A stretch of DNA of 64,000 bases, taken from assembly GCF_902364025.1 (NCBI RefSeq), contig NZ_CABJCG010000012.1, forward strand, positions 1-64,000. The letters are read 5' to 3'. The position numbers were made by a program, and so were the translations under genes. Below are positions 34,839 to 45,900 of this stretch, piece after piece. How positions within the stretch are numbered: position 1 is the stretch's first letter; the number at the start of each line of letters is the position of its first letter. The notes under the pieces are model-generated. The model was not told the DNA's origin. It worked only from the letters and a program-made list of their open reading frames with translations, and did not search any database. The stretch is from Enterocloster lavalensis (GTDB lineage Bacteria > Bacillota > Clostridia > Lachnospirales > Lachnospiraceae).

Positions 34839-35373
34839 TCTGCAACTCCTCTTTCTCAACGGTATTTTTCGTCCGCTCTTTTCCCTGCAGGTTTGCGCCT
34901 ATCTCCTCCAGCATCCTCATAAGCTCCAGGGCACTGCGAAAGGACATGAACGTCCTCCCGGTATAGGTGCAGTGAATACGGCCCTGCATGGAGGCGTTCT
35001 GCCGGAATAAAACCTGGATTATCACGATTTCCTTTGCCTTTGACGCATAAGGGGCAATACACTCCGCCGCGTCGCGCGAATTAATCGGTTTTTGTATCTT
35101 TGACAGCTCCCTGTATTGATTTTCCCTCATGGCGCTCAGAAAACGCGGTTCCACCGTTCTCATGGGCGCACCCACTGTCTCGCATATCTGGTCAATTCCC
35201 AGAATAAGCTGGCTGGTTCCTTTAAAATATACAGGTTCCGCAAGGTAGTAGCTTACAATATTTCCATAGAGCATATCCTCATGGCAGCCATTGATGCATA
35301 CCAGCATGACGCTGGCCCGGTCCTGATATATGAAATCTCCCGCATAGCCGCCCGGATTCATTTCCTCCAACAT
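34831..35373 (-). CDS. Hypothetical protein, 180 aa
   Basis: A soluble mixed alpha/beta protein without signal peptide or membrane segment (SVMLVCINGCHEDMLYGNIVSYYL ... QGRIHCTYTGRTFMSFRSALELMRMLEEIG). I do not recognise a family. It lies 103 bases after the 1478-residue surface-protein gene and overlaps the zinc-ribbon gene, so it belongs to the same transcriptional run or a sub-operon with the polymerase. Confidence 0.65.
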   Translation of the reverse strand: MLEEMNPGGYAGDFIYQDRASVMLVCINGCHEDMLYGNIVSYYLAEPVYFKGTSQLILGIDQICETVGAPMRTVEPRFLSAMRENQYRELSKIQKPINSRDAAECIAPYASKAKEIVIIQVLFRQNASMQGRIHCTYTGRTFMSFRSALELMRMLEEIGANLQGKERTKNTVEKEELQNV

Positions 35374-35410
35374 ACCATCATCCTTTCAGGCCTCACAACG
35401 AATTGATAAG

Positions 35411-35447
35411 AGGGCGCCCTCAAAGCCTGGGCTTTCCGACGCCCCCT
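35411..35447. terminator. Hairpin after the 1478-aa surface protein gene
   Basis: A two-part stem: GGGCG...CGCCC outside and AAAGCC...GGCTTT inside. CTTTTGTT follows on the plus strand. On the minus strand, where the genes run, the following bases (CTCTTATC) make a poor T-run, so it may only attenuate transcription into the last three genes. Confidence 0.4.
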
Positions 35448-35476
35448 TTTGTTCCGTTCCTGCACTTTGCCGGCGT

Positions 35477-38400
35477 TTACGGTGTCTCCCTGATCCATTT
35501 CCCGTTTTCATCTACCGGGTACCCGTCCGGGGTTATCTCATTTACATATAAAGTCCCCATGGGCCGTCCTTCCCGGGAGGTCGGGTTAAGGTAGTACCAG
35601 TCCTTTCCCAGCTTCTGCCATCCCGTTGCCATTCCACCGGTAAATTCGTTCAGATAATACCACTTATTCGCCTTTGCATCGAAATACCAGCCCACAATCA
35701 TACGCCCAAAGTCTGGTCCCGGTTCTTCATTCAGGTAATACCATTCTCCCTGGGCATCCATATACCAGCCGTAATCCATGATGCCTTCTTCATTAAAATG
35801 ATAGGTGCAGGCCTGTCCGGCCTCACCGTATTTTACGTTGGCCCACTGGTCCTTCACCGGTGTTTTGCTCCTCAGGATGAACTGCCACTTGGTGGGGTCC
35901 CCGCCCACAGTCTGCCAGGAGCCCTCTGTTCCGGCGCCATAGGTTCTGTAGTCGTTAAAGCTGAAGCCCGGTCCCAAAACCCGGCTGCTGCCTCCGGTAC
36001 CGCGGGTAGAGCCGCCGCCGCCCCCGCCGCCTCCGCCTCCGCCGGGATGATCCGGCTTATCGGGTTTATCGGGGGGATCCGGTGTGTCCGGGTTATCCGG
36101 CTGGTCCGGGTTGTCCGGATGATCGGGATTATCTCCTCCGGAGGTAATGGAGTCCACCAGATCCTTCAGCATATCATAGGTGTCGTTCATCTCATCCACG
36201 GTTGGCCGGTATACCCGGTTCACCACTTCAAGGGCAATATCAATGGCATCTCCTAATGCCTCCCGGTCCTCCTCGCTGACAGTTGGGCCGTCCTTCAGAG
36301 CCTGGGCGATTGTAATCTGGCCCATCAGCTTCTGCCTTGCTTCCTGCCACTCCGAATCATCGGCAGGACTGTAAAGGACATAAAGGGTCATGTTCTTTGT
36401 CACCGGATCCGTAACATCGTATTCATTCGAGGAGGAAGGCGTCCTTCCCAGTCCTCTGTATTCATAGACGATATTGGTTATGGGATCCGTGTAATCCTCA
36501 AAAATCGGCAGGTCCAGGAACCCGTCCGCATCCTCCAGAGGAGTATCGGTTTTCACCTTCACCATATGCTGCGCAGCCCGTTTGGGGTCTATGATCTTCA
36601 CCCCGTAAGCTTTCAGATAAGTGAGAACGTAGGTGCTCCCCACATTGGCGTCAAAGGATACCACTCCCGAGAAACCCGAGTCCTCATCATTGGGATCCGG
36701 TTCCATTTCCACAAATGTACATATGGGATTGTCGTCCAGATTCTCCAGCCGCCAAAGCTGGTAATCAATATATCCATGCATACTGCGGTCAAGGGAAGCG
36801 TACACCCGGATATCCGGGGTTGTGTTTACTCCGGTGGGTATATCCTTGTTGGTGCCTCCCACCTGCCTTGTAAGAGAGGAGGTCAGGGTCCAGGGCACTT
36901 TAACGGCCTCGTCCCCTACTTCTTGCATGACTGCATTGGATTCCGACGCCTTTGGAGGGCGCTGGTTGAATTTTACAGTATATCCCACGTCAATACCATT
37001 TACCAGGGCGTCCTGATCGCTGCTGTTGCCTGTAAGTCCGTCAATCAAATCTGAACGCAGATCCGACGATAAGTCAAGGGCCACAGAACCATTTTTCGGG
37101 GAATAGTCAATAAACGCATTTCCCGGTGTTGCGGCGGAAGCCGCCATACTGTAATCGGCCTGAATTACCAGATTCCCCTCCGGCATGGTAATGGTTGGGT
37201 TCCTTCTTGTCTTGTCCTCCAGTGTGAATTTACCGATCAATCCGCTCCACTGCTTAAAGGTCCGGCCCTGGCTGTCTACAGGATCCGTGTCAAACGTAAT
37301 CTTGTCCCCCGCCCTCACCACAGCCGTAGCCGTATCGTCAAAGTCGATGGAAATACCACGTCTCATTATCTTTGTAATAAAGCCCCCGTTTGTCAGTGTG
37401 ATGGTATACTCCTCAGCGGCCTGGGCGCTGCCCACAACGGAGACCTGGGTCCCCAAAAGAAGCTTGTCCGCCGCTTGAATATCCTCTCCCGGCTGTTTTG
37501 CGACTACCACATAAAGCTGGTTTCCTTCCAGTCCGCCAAGGACTGCCTGTCTGGGAGCGCCTGACGGCGTCACCCATCCCTCCCCGTCAGCGCCGGGTAC
37601 GTCGACCACATCTCCTTCCATGGTCAGGATGGCATATAAGGTTGTGGAGTCTGCAGGATTAATCACCACCTGCATCGTTCCGTCCGCCCCATCCATTACC
37701 TTGTAGTTGTTCCCCAGTGCCGGGACCGTTACTCGGGTAGGCGGGCTGCATGTGTCCGGATCCACATGATCCGGCAAGACTGCTCCCGGCAAGGGATTGG
37801 CTGTCATAAGCAGTTCATATACGTAATAGCTGGTACAGGGCTTTAATCCTGTAAATCCGCTGTTCTTTAACTGAGTTCCCGGTTTGATTTCCAGAACTTC
37901 ACGGTCCATGTTCGTAAGCGCATATCTTCTGTCCTCGTTTACGCCTGCAACCGTCACGTTTCCGCTGCCGCCGCTGTTCACAGAGCCGTATGCATCCGGC
38001 ATGGCAGGTATCCCGTCATCCGTTACGCCGATAGGTACGAATCTGGCGGTAAAAGTCTGGTCTGACATAATGGTCTGAGAGGCCAGCACCCTGTTTCCCA
38101 TCTCATCAAACCATCCGTCAAACTGGTAGTACGCCTCCGGGGTGCAGTCAGGAAGATCCAGGTCCGTCCACGAAGTATTTTTTACAACATGCATTGTCTT
38201 GTTACCCGATATGGAACCATGGTCGCCGGCTACAAATTTCAAGTCAAACCAGTCCCCTTCCTGTTCCACAAAGTTAGCGTACAGCTTAATGGATCTGTTG
38301 ATCACCATGTCCTCTGACAGCTTAGGTCCCTGCTTATCGCTTCCATTGGAGGTGGCCTCGTACCATCCGTCCGCTCTGTAGTGGGGGGATGGATTTAATT

Positions 38401-39913
38401 CAATTCCTTCCGTCACCTGAGCCAGAGTGATTCCTCCCGCCTTTTTTATAAATTTGGGGGAAGGGCTCTCTCCAAAGGAACCGTTTTGTCCGTTATAAAA
38501 TTCTACCTTGGCCCAGTAACCGGTATCCGAAAGATCCTCGTTATAGGTAATTTTAATGGCTCCGCTCAGAAGGCCGGATGTCACCGTAAGCTCCTGTGCA
38601 TCTTTGTTAAAGTTTACGGTCAGCGACGGATCCCATACGATATTGGGCGGATAAACATATCCCTCCAGATCCGGCACCGAAATTGTGTACTGGGTGTTGG
38701 GAGTTACAATCTGGTTCACATCCTCTAGCCCTGCCGCTTCCTCCATTGAGTTCGAATGGTTATCCGTATAAATTACCTGAAGCTTAATTTCAAAGTTATC
38801 GTCGTCATTATACTTGTAGGTAAACTCAATCCCCTGGTTCGGCATCTTGCCCGTGACGTGGGTGTTTTCACCATTCGAGGGGGTTACGGAACAGCCTGCG
38901 TCTACTGCGGATATAATCCCTCTTCCATCCAGATCCGTCACCCCTGCCTTTGTCAGGGCTACGGACTCCGGCAGATAGGAGGTGATCGCAGGTGGGTCAA
39001 TGGTGTAATCAGCCTCCACCGGAAGCGTTATGGTGTCCGGCGCTTTTATCTGATTCCCGCTCTTGTCCACATACCTGATTGTGATCGGGAATTTCTTGGT
39101 TGTATCCGGCTCATACCGGTAGGCAACAGTAAGGTGATCATTGGGCATGTTTCCCTTTACGGCGTGTGTCATGCTGTTGATGCTTGCGCCGCCTTCGGCC
39201 ATGGTACCCCCGCCCAGTGGTTCATCAAATTTACGCACCTTGTTGTTCTTTATAAGGACGGATTTAAACTTATAACCCGGAATGTCCCTGCGGTAGGTTG
39301 CCGATATGGGATTATTCGCCATCTGCTGGCTTTTCCAGCTTGTCTCATAAAATTTTCTGAGGTCCGGGTCGTCGTAATCAGCCGGCCAGCCGCTGCTGTC
39401 CGATGCCTCCCCCCTTACAGGGTTGAAATCCCGGTAATGCTCCACCCAAAAGTCAAAGGCCGTATTGTCATTTCCTCTCCACACCGCTTTATATGTGGTT
39501 GAAGCCTCATAGGGAAAGGCATAGGGAAGCGTTTTAACCTTCTTGCCTGAGGCTGCGTACCAACCGTCAAAGGTGAATCCATCCCAGGTAACACCATCAA
39601 AGTCCGGCACCTTAGGTCTGGGTCCCGAGCCAAAGGTATCCTGTAGAATTCCGGCAAAATTTACGGAACTGGTCAGGGCGTGGCCCGCCTTTCCGGTGGC
39701 TGTAAATACGCCCTGTTCCACAGCGCCTCCCACCGCCACGGTACTGTAGCTGGACTTAGACATACCCGGGCCATCCTGGGGATCGAACTTGAGCTTAGAA
39801 GTTTCCCCATAACCAATCGCGTATGCCTGGTATCCCGGGGCAGCCATGGATATTACCATGGCTGCCGCCAGCATGCCTGCCAGCTTTGATTTCATATTTA
39901 TTTTCTTTATCAT
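35477..39913 (-). CDS. Large secreted cell-wall-binding repeat protein (1478 aa)
   Basis: An exported surface protein. The signal peptide is residues 1-32 (KSKLAGMLAAAMVISMAAPGYQAYA). Then come InlB-type beta repeats (FDGWYAASGKKV), MucBP-like domains (PITIRYVDKSGNQIKAPDTI), more Ig-like beta repeats, an Asn/Asp-Pro linker (about residues 1265-1295), a run of 11 Gly, and C-terminal WYYLN cell-wall-binding repeats ending TPDGYPVDENGKWI. There is no LPXTG motif; wall attachment is by the repeats. AGGAGG precedes ATG 39913. A host or matrix adhesin is the likely role. It is 10 bases after the 2091-residue gene. Confidence 0.85.
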   Translation of the reverse strand: MIKKINMKSKLAGMLAAAMVISMAAPGYQAYAIGYGETSKLKFDPQDGPGMSKSSYSTVAVGGAVEQGVFTATGKAGHALTSSVNFAGILQDTFGSGPRPKVPDFDGVTWDGFTFDGWYAASGKKVKTLPYAFPYEASTTYKAVWRGNDNTAFDFWVEHYRDFNPVRGEASDSSGWPADYDDPDLRKFYETSWKSQQMANNPISATYRRDIPGYKFKSVLIKNNKVRKFDEPLGGGTMAEGGASINSMTHAVKGNMPNDHLTVAYRYEPDTTKKFPITIRYVDKSGNQIKAPDTITLPVEADYTIDPPAITSYLPESVALTKAGVTDLDGRGIISAVDAGCSVTPSNGENTHVTGKMPNQGIEFTYKYNDDDNFEIKLQVIYTDNHSNSMEEAAGLEDVNQIVTPNTQYTISVPDLEGYVYPPNIVWDPSLTVNFNKDAQELTVTSGLLSGAIKITYNEDLSDTGYWAKVEFYNGQNGSFGESPSPKFIKKAGGITLAQVTEGIELNPSPHYRADGWYEATSNGSDKQGPKLSEDMVINRSIKLYANFVEQEGDWFDLKFVAGDHGSISGNKTMHVVKNTSWTDLDLPDCTPEAYYQFDGWFDEMGNRVLASQTIMSDQTFTARFVPIGVTDDGIPAMPDAYGSVNSGGSGNVTVAGVNEDRRYALTNMDREVLEIKPGTQLKNSGFTGLKPCTSYYVYELLMTANPLPGAVLPDHVDPDTCSPPTRVTVPALGNNYKVMDGADGTMQVVINPADSTTLYAILTMEGDVVDVPGADGEGWVTPSGAPRQAVLGGLEGNQLYVVVAKQPGEDIQAADKLLLGTQVSVVGSAQAAEEYTITLTNGGFITKIMRRGISIDFDDTATAVVRAGDKITFDTDPVDSQGRTFKQWSGLIGKFTLEDKTRRNPTITMPEGNLVIQADYSMAASAATPGNAFIDYSPKNGSVALDLSSDLRSDLIDGLTGNSSDQDALVNGIDVGYTVKFNQRPPKASESNAVMQEVGDEAVKVPWTLTSSLTRQVGGTNKDIPTGVNTTPDIRVYASLDRSMHGYIDYQLWRLENLDDNPICTFVEMEPDPNDEDSGFSGVVSFDANVGSTYVLTYLKAYGVKIIDPKRAAQHMVKVKTDTPLEDADGFLDLPIFEDYTDPITNIVYEYRGLGRTPSSSNEYDVTDPVTKNMTLYVLYSPADDSEWQEARQKLMGQITIAQALKDGPTVSEEDREALGDAIDIALEVVNRVYRPTVDEMNDTYDMLKDLVDSITSGGDNPDHPDNPDQPDNPDTPDPPDKPDKPDHPGGGGGGGGGGGSTRGTGGSSRVLGPGFSFNDYRTYGAGTEGSWQTVGGDPTKWQFILRSKTPVKDQWANVKYGEAGQACTYHFNEEGIMDYGWYMDAQGEWYYLNEEPGPDFGRMIVGWYFDAKANKWYYLNEFTGGMATGWQKLGKDWYYLNPTSREGRPMGTLYVNEITPDGYPVDENGKWIRETP

Positions 39914-39923
39914 CAGGTTCCTC

Positions 39924-42900
39924 CTACTGAATCCATGCGCCGTCAGGACCTACAGAATAACCGTCCGGCGTCACTTCATTCTGATACATGGAGCCTAAGG
40001 GGCGTCCATTTCCCCCGCCAAAGATCCATTTTCCCTTTGTGGGGTCATAGGTATATGTTCCTCCGCCTACAGGTGAGAAGTAATACCATTTTCCGTCCAT
40101 CTGTTTCCAGCCCAGGGCCATCTCCCCGCTTACGGGATCCAGGTAATACCAGTGTCCGTCACCCTGATCCTGCTTCCAGCCCGTGGCCATCCTTCCGTAA
40201 TTCCCCTCCTTCTCCGTGTTGCAGTAATACCATTTCCCCATCTCGTCGCAGATCCAGCCCGACTGCATGTTTCCGTCGCCGTCAAATCTGTACCATCCGG
40301 CATCGCCGGTCTGGCCTGTCTCCGGGTACTCCAGCCTGGCCCACATTCCTCTCAGAATATTTCCTCCGTTCAGACGGAACTGATACTGCTTCTCGCCATT
40401 GGCACCTGTGGTTTCCACCCAGGTTCCGTTTGTCCCTACCAGGTAGCTCTTGGGTGCGGTATCGTTAAACGGGGCCTTTTTGGTTCCCCTTCCGCCGCCT
40501 CCGCCGCCTCCGCTTCCACCCTTGTTTCCATCCTCCTGGATGTGGTGGTAATCGTCATAGCGTTCCTCCAGCAACTCCCTGTAGGGTGCGGTGTCTTCCT
40601 TTAAATCCTCCAGTGCATCTTCCAGCTGGCCGATTGTGGCCTTGGGCTCGCGGTCCAGTACCTCCTGGGCCTTCTCAATGAACTCTTTCAGCTTTTTGCT
40701 CTCCTGTAGCTTCAGGAAATGGTCGTCGCTCAGTCCAATGGCCTCTAAAATGGCCTTCTCCAGCTCCTCGCGGGCACGGTTCACCTCCTGCACATTATCC
40801 TCATAAAACGCATACACATAGGTTTTCCTGGTTATCTTGCGCTCCGGGTCGAACTCTCGCAGCTTATCCGGGCGGTAGCTCCAACCCATATAGTTGAAGT
40901 CCGCTCCCTCGGGGCTTATGAAGTGATCAAGCTGCTCCTCCACCCCTGCGTACTCTGTTTCATAGTAATCCTGACCGGGCCATTCATTGCGCCTTACCTT
41001 GAAGCAATAGCGGTAACGGCTTTCCACCGGCACTGTGTTGTTCAGGAAATACAGACGGTAAGCGCGGTTATACACCATCACGTATCTGCTGCCCTCCGTG
41101 GCTGTGAAGGTGAACAGGCCTCCGGTCTCCTCCGGATCGTAGTCCATGGGAACCTGGCTCACGCTGATTTCCCCTTCATCCGGGTCATGAACCAGCTCGA
41201 AGAGCTGGTAGTCCATCATATCCACATCCTTCCGATCCAACTGTACATAGGTCTTAAAAGATGCATTGGAGGCGCTGGCCCGGTCCACACGGCGGCCATT
41301 CACATACCGCTCTATGGATACATCCAGGCCCCAGGCTTCCTTGTAGGCGTCCTCATGTTCCATCTCATACAGGCCGCTTGCTTTTATTGCGTTGGACTCC
41401 GAGGCCTTCACTCCGTTCTTCCGGTACACCACCTTGTAGGTGACGTCCGCGCGGTTCACCTGCATCAGCTCCTGGTCCGCATCCGTGGTCAGCTCGTCTT
41501 CCAGGTCCTGTACCGCATCCGGGTCCAGGGCCAGCTCGCCGCGGCTTCCTCCCCGGACTTCATATACTACCTCTGCATTGCTTGGGGAAGCCTCGCGCTG
41601 GTAAACTGCCCCCAGAACCAGGTTGCTATCCGGCATGGTGAAGCTTATCTCGCGCTGGTGGACGGTATCCCCCAGCCCCTTTACGCTCCCGATTGCAAAC
41701 TCCCAGTGGCTGAAGGGCCGGCCGGCCCCGTCCACAGGATCCGCCGTAATGCTCACCCGGTCGCCCTTATGAGCTTCCTCGTAACGGGAGCCTCCCACCT
41801 CCGTGTCCCCCACGGAGACCACGTCGCCGTTTACCGTCTCGATGATATACTCAGGCAGCTCCAGCTCCCCGCCCGGGTCCATGGCAATGGTGCTTCCGTA
41901 TTCCCCGCGTTCCTCCGCCGTCATCTCGTTGCGCCCCGTGGGCCGGGCAACCACGGTGTATTCCTTGTTATAGTCAAGCCCCGTGAACTCCAGGGAGGCC
42001 GGGTTCCCGGACGGCTTCTGCCATCCACCCGCCCCGGTCTGGGGCGTATGCACCACATTTCCCGCGTGATTCAGAAGCGCGTAATCCGAAGCCGAATCCG
42101 CCGGCTTTATGAGAAGCTGGGTCTTGCCCTCCTCCTCCTCGTCATAGAACACCTGGTAGTTGGTCTCCACTACAGGGGTTACCACCTGGGTTCCATCGCT
42201 GACGGTGCCCTGGATCGTCCCGATTAAATCTCCTGTCTCCACCCTGGTGTTCCCTGTAGCCTCATAAACGATATAGGGCATCCCTGGGTAAAGGCCGTCG
42301 AAATAGGTGCGGCTGGTGAGGATATTTCCCTTGTTCACCGCCAGAACCTCACCCGTCAGGTCGGTGAGGATATACTTATATCCCTGGGCTGTGCCGAATA
42401 TCGTGACACGGCCCTTCCCCTGGGTATTCAGCCCCGCCAGTGCATTGGGCGCCGACACGTCGGTTCCGAACACGGCCGGATCGGGATAAAATTCCATGGT
42501 GTAGGTCTGTCCGTTTACAAGTGGGGTGTCATCCTCCACCGGTTCACCATTGGCGTACCAGCCGTCCGGGAGGTAGTTCACCTGTGGCGTGCACTGGGGA
42601 GTGCTGCCCTGAATGTCTGACCATTTCTTGTCGTAGGTGGTGCGCAGGGTGAGGGCTTCCCCTGTGTTGATGGAGCCATGTTCCCCCGCCTCAAAGGCGA
42701 TGGTGATCCAGGCATCCGGGTTCTCCTCAAAATGTGCCGTAAGGACAGCCGGCCCTTCAAACTGGTAATCCTGGGCTAAAATTGTCTCGTCCCCATTCAG
42801 ATCCCCGCTGTCATCTGCGTCAATAAACCATCCTCCGAAGCGGTAGTATTCGCTCTCCGCCTTTGGCACCGGCATCAGACGTTTCTCCTTAATTTGGGAT

Positions 42901-45900
42901 AGCGTATACGCCTTATTCCTGCCTTTATCCGTTCCATCGTTGATCAGGACGCTGGCCTTGAACTCCCCGTCGGTAAGAGCCTGTACATCCGGAGAGACCC
43001 CCTCCCCTCCCTGGAGCGAACCTTTCCCGTCTGCCTTGTAGGTGATGTCCGCCCACTTGGACGGAATCCGGTCATGACGGTAAATCACCTGGGTGTCGTC
43101 GTTGGGCATGGTTCCACCCCAATCATTGTTGTAGCTGCTAAACCATATGGTCGCCCCGTCCGGTTTTACCAGGCGGTCGATATTAGGATTGGTAATGGTA
43201 TAGCCGTACTGCTCCTCATACGAGCCGCCGACCGCCCGGTCTGCCGTGATTTGTCCGGCTAAAATAGGAGGTATGATATTCCTCAGCGCTTCGTCACCGG
43301 TATTCTTATCCTCATATCGAATCGACAGTTCATACCGATTCGTAGCCTGATAGAGATAGGTCAGGGTCACAGGCTGATTGGGCATAAGGCCGTTAAATAC
43401 AAAGTCATCATCAAAATTCTGCGTGATTGCATAAGTCAATCCGCTTGCATTGTCAAAGGACTGGTGGCCGCGTACAAACTCGTAGCCCACACATTTATAT
43501 CCATACTTATTGACAGGCTGCATCGTGATTTCATCCTCCGGAAAATGGAGGGAGGTTTCATCCGGCGCCACCTCATTAAAGTTTCCTGTCTCGTGTTTAA
43601 CCGTAAGAAGATAACGGTTGTCAGGATTCTCGTAGTCCACCTTATACCGGAATTGCACGGTGGCATCCTGCCCCGGCATCTTTCCGTCAAACCCGCCGTT
43701 TGTCTGGAAGGTTCCCACGTCCTGGGGCGTACCGTTATAGCTGTACTGTGTGGGAATGGTACTGGAATCTTCCTGGCTCCACAGATAGCCCTTTACATTC
43801 TTTTTTACCTCGTGCAGGGGCGTATCCACGCTGTACTTGTTCTCCTGAGTAGTTGTCTTAAAAACAACGGTCCCCGACTGGTTCTCGTGTTCCACCGTAT
43901 AGTTGAACTTTACATTGGGGTCTGCCTCAAAAATCGCATAATAAGTAACTGGCGAAAACGGATACTTGTCCGGCAGCTTACTAATATAGTTGGGACCATG
44001 AGGAGAATCCGGAGGATTGGAACTCCAGCCCTTAAATACATAGCCGTATCGACTGATGGTCGGCAAAAGTGCGTTTACCGGTTCATTGTAGGTTCCGGTC
44101 AGGGTAGGCGGTTCCGGCGTTCCCCCATTGCTCTCAAAAATAATCTTTGATTCGATCTTGCTTAATTCATAATACACCGTCACGTCCTGGTTCGGCATGG
44201 TTCCGGTAACCTTGCCAAAGTTGGAACCTGATTCCAGATTTCCCTGGAGCGTAGGGGGTGTTCCCTGTTCAATGACGATTCCTGTGAGCTCATAGCCCAG
44301 GATTCCTCCGGGCGGCGCAAGATCTACCGGATCTCCTGAAGCCGCCGATATAGGCGGAAGTGACTGCGCTCCGGCAATGGGAGCCCCTGTGCCCGCCTCC
44401 CGTATAAACCGGCTGATCTGCAGGCCGTTCTTCTTCAATACCGCATTCCGGTCGTTGTTTTCCCCGGCTCCTGCCAGATTCTTTGTTCCCACCGCCACAT
44501 AGACTCCAAGACCGTCCTCCTTGGCCAGGTCTGCGAAGAAGTTATCCACAAATGGACTTGGCGCCGTATTTACAGAGCTGCCTGTTCCGGGAACCGCAAC
44601 CTTAACCTCATGTGCTGCGACTGTTGCCATTCCTCCCGGGGAGGCCTCCGGCTGCTTTGCCGTTGTCACGCCAATCCGGCCTCCGCCCAGATCCCCGTTC
44701 ACAGTAATGACCATTCCTTCCCCCAGGTATACATTGGCCTTCCCGCCCGAGGGGGTCTGGTTGTCCTCTATCAACACATCATTGATCACCTCAAAGGTTC
44801 CTGAACTGTCAAAATAGACCGCCCCCTTTCCTTCCGATCTATTTTCCGAAACCTTGCCAAAGTTCATGGAAAGGGAGGCGCTGCCTGTAATATTCACAGC
44901 GCTGCCCATGCTTTCCGGGCTTCCCTTGCAGTTTTTAAGATTTGCCCCGCTGTTAATTTCCAGCCGCCCGGCAGAAGCTTTCACTAACGGGTCAGAACTT
45001 CTGACTCCCGCTCCGTCAAGGGCAATATCCGTCAGCCTCAAAATTGCTCCCCCTGATACGTTAAACAGCTCCCCGCTGTAGGACGAATTTCTTTGTAAGG
45101 TTTTAATTCCGCTCACAGGCGTACCGTCCGTTGTAAAATTTGTGCTGGTGATGGTTATATCCTGCTTGGAGCCCGTCAGACTGATTGGGGCTGAAATAGC
45201 CGGGTAATCCATCACATAGACATAGCCTTTTTTGTTTCCAATTCTCTGTATGGCATAATCAATGGTTTTAAACGGATCGCCGTAGGTTCCGTTCGTTGAA
45301 TCCGCATTCGTACCACCGGATGCCGATACATAATAGGACGTATCCCTGATTGCAAACGCCACCCGCTTATGTACCATCTCATAAGGGCGGAGCTTAAAAT
45401 TCCACGAATAGGCCAGGCCGGAATCCTGGCCCGAGGAAATGTCCTCCTCGGATTCATTAAACACATTACGGCCCCAGTCTGAAAAATTCCCCACCCATCT
45501 GGTATCGGGAGGCGTTACGCCCAGGCTGTCGTCATTTGTAATGCAGTCAAAGGTGGTATATACTTTGCTATTCACCATATGGAAGCCGTTGTCATTTTTA
45601 TAGATCGTTGCACGGTCGTCATTTTGGGACGGGTTTCCTGTACCTCCCCCAATCATGATATCAGCGCCGGTTCCCATCTTGACATCCCTGCCGTTTTCCC
45701 CTCCCTGACCGTTTGTGTCATAGATATAATAATCCGCAAATATATATTTGTTGTCCGGGCTGGCTGAGAGTGCAATCTTCAATTCTACGCCCAGGCTGGT
45801 CAGATTCTCCACCGAGCCATTCGTTGGACCATTCGCCTTAATTTTAGACCCATTATCAATCTGCAGAATAGTTGCATATCCGGTATTCATATAGGTGGTT

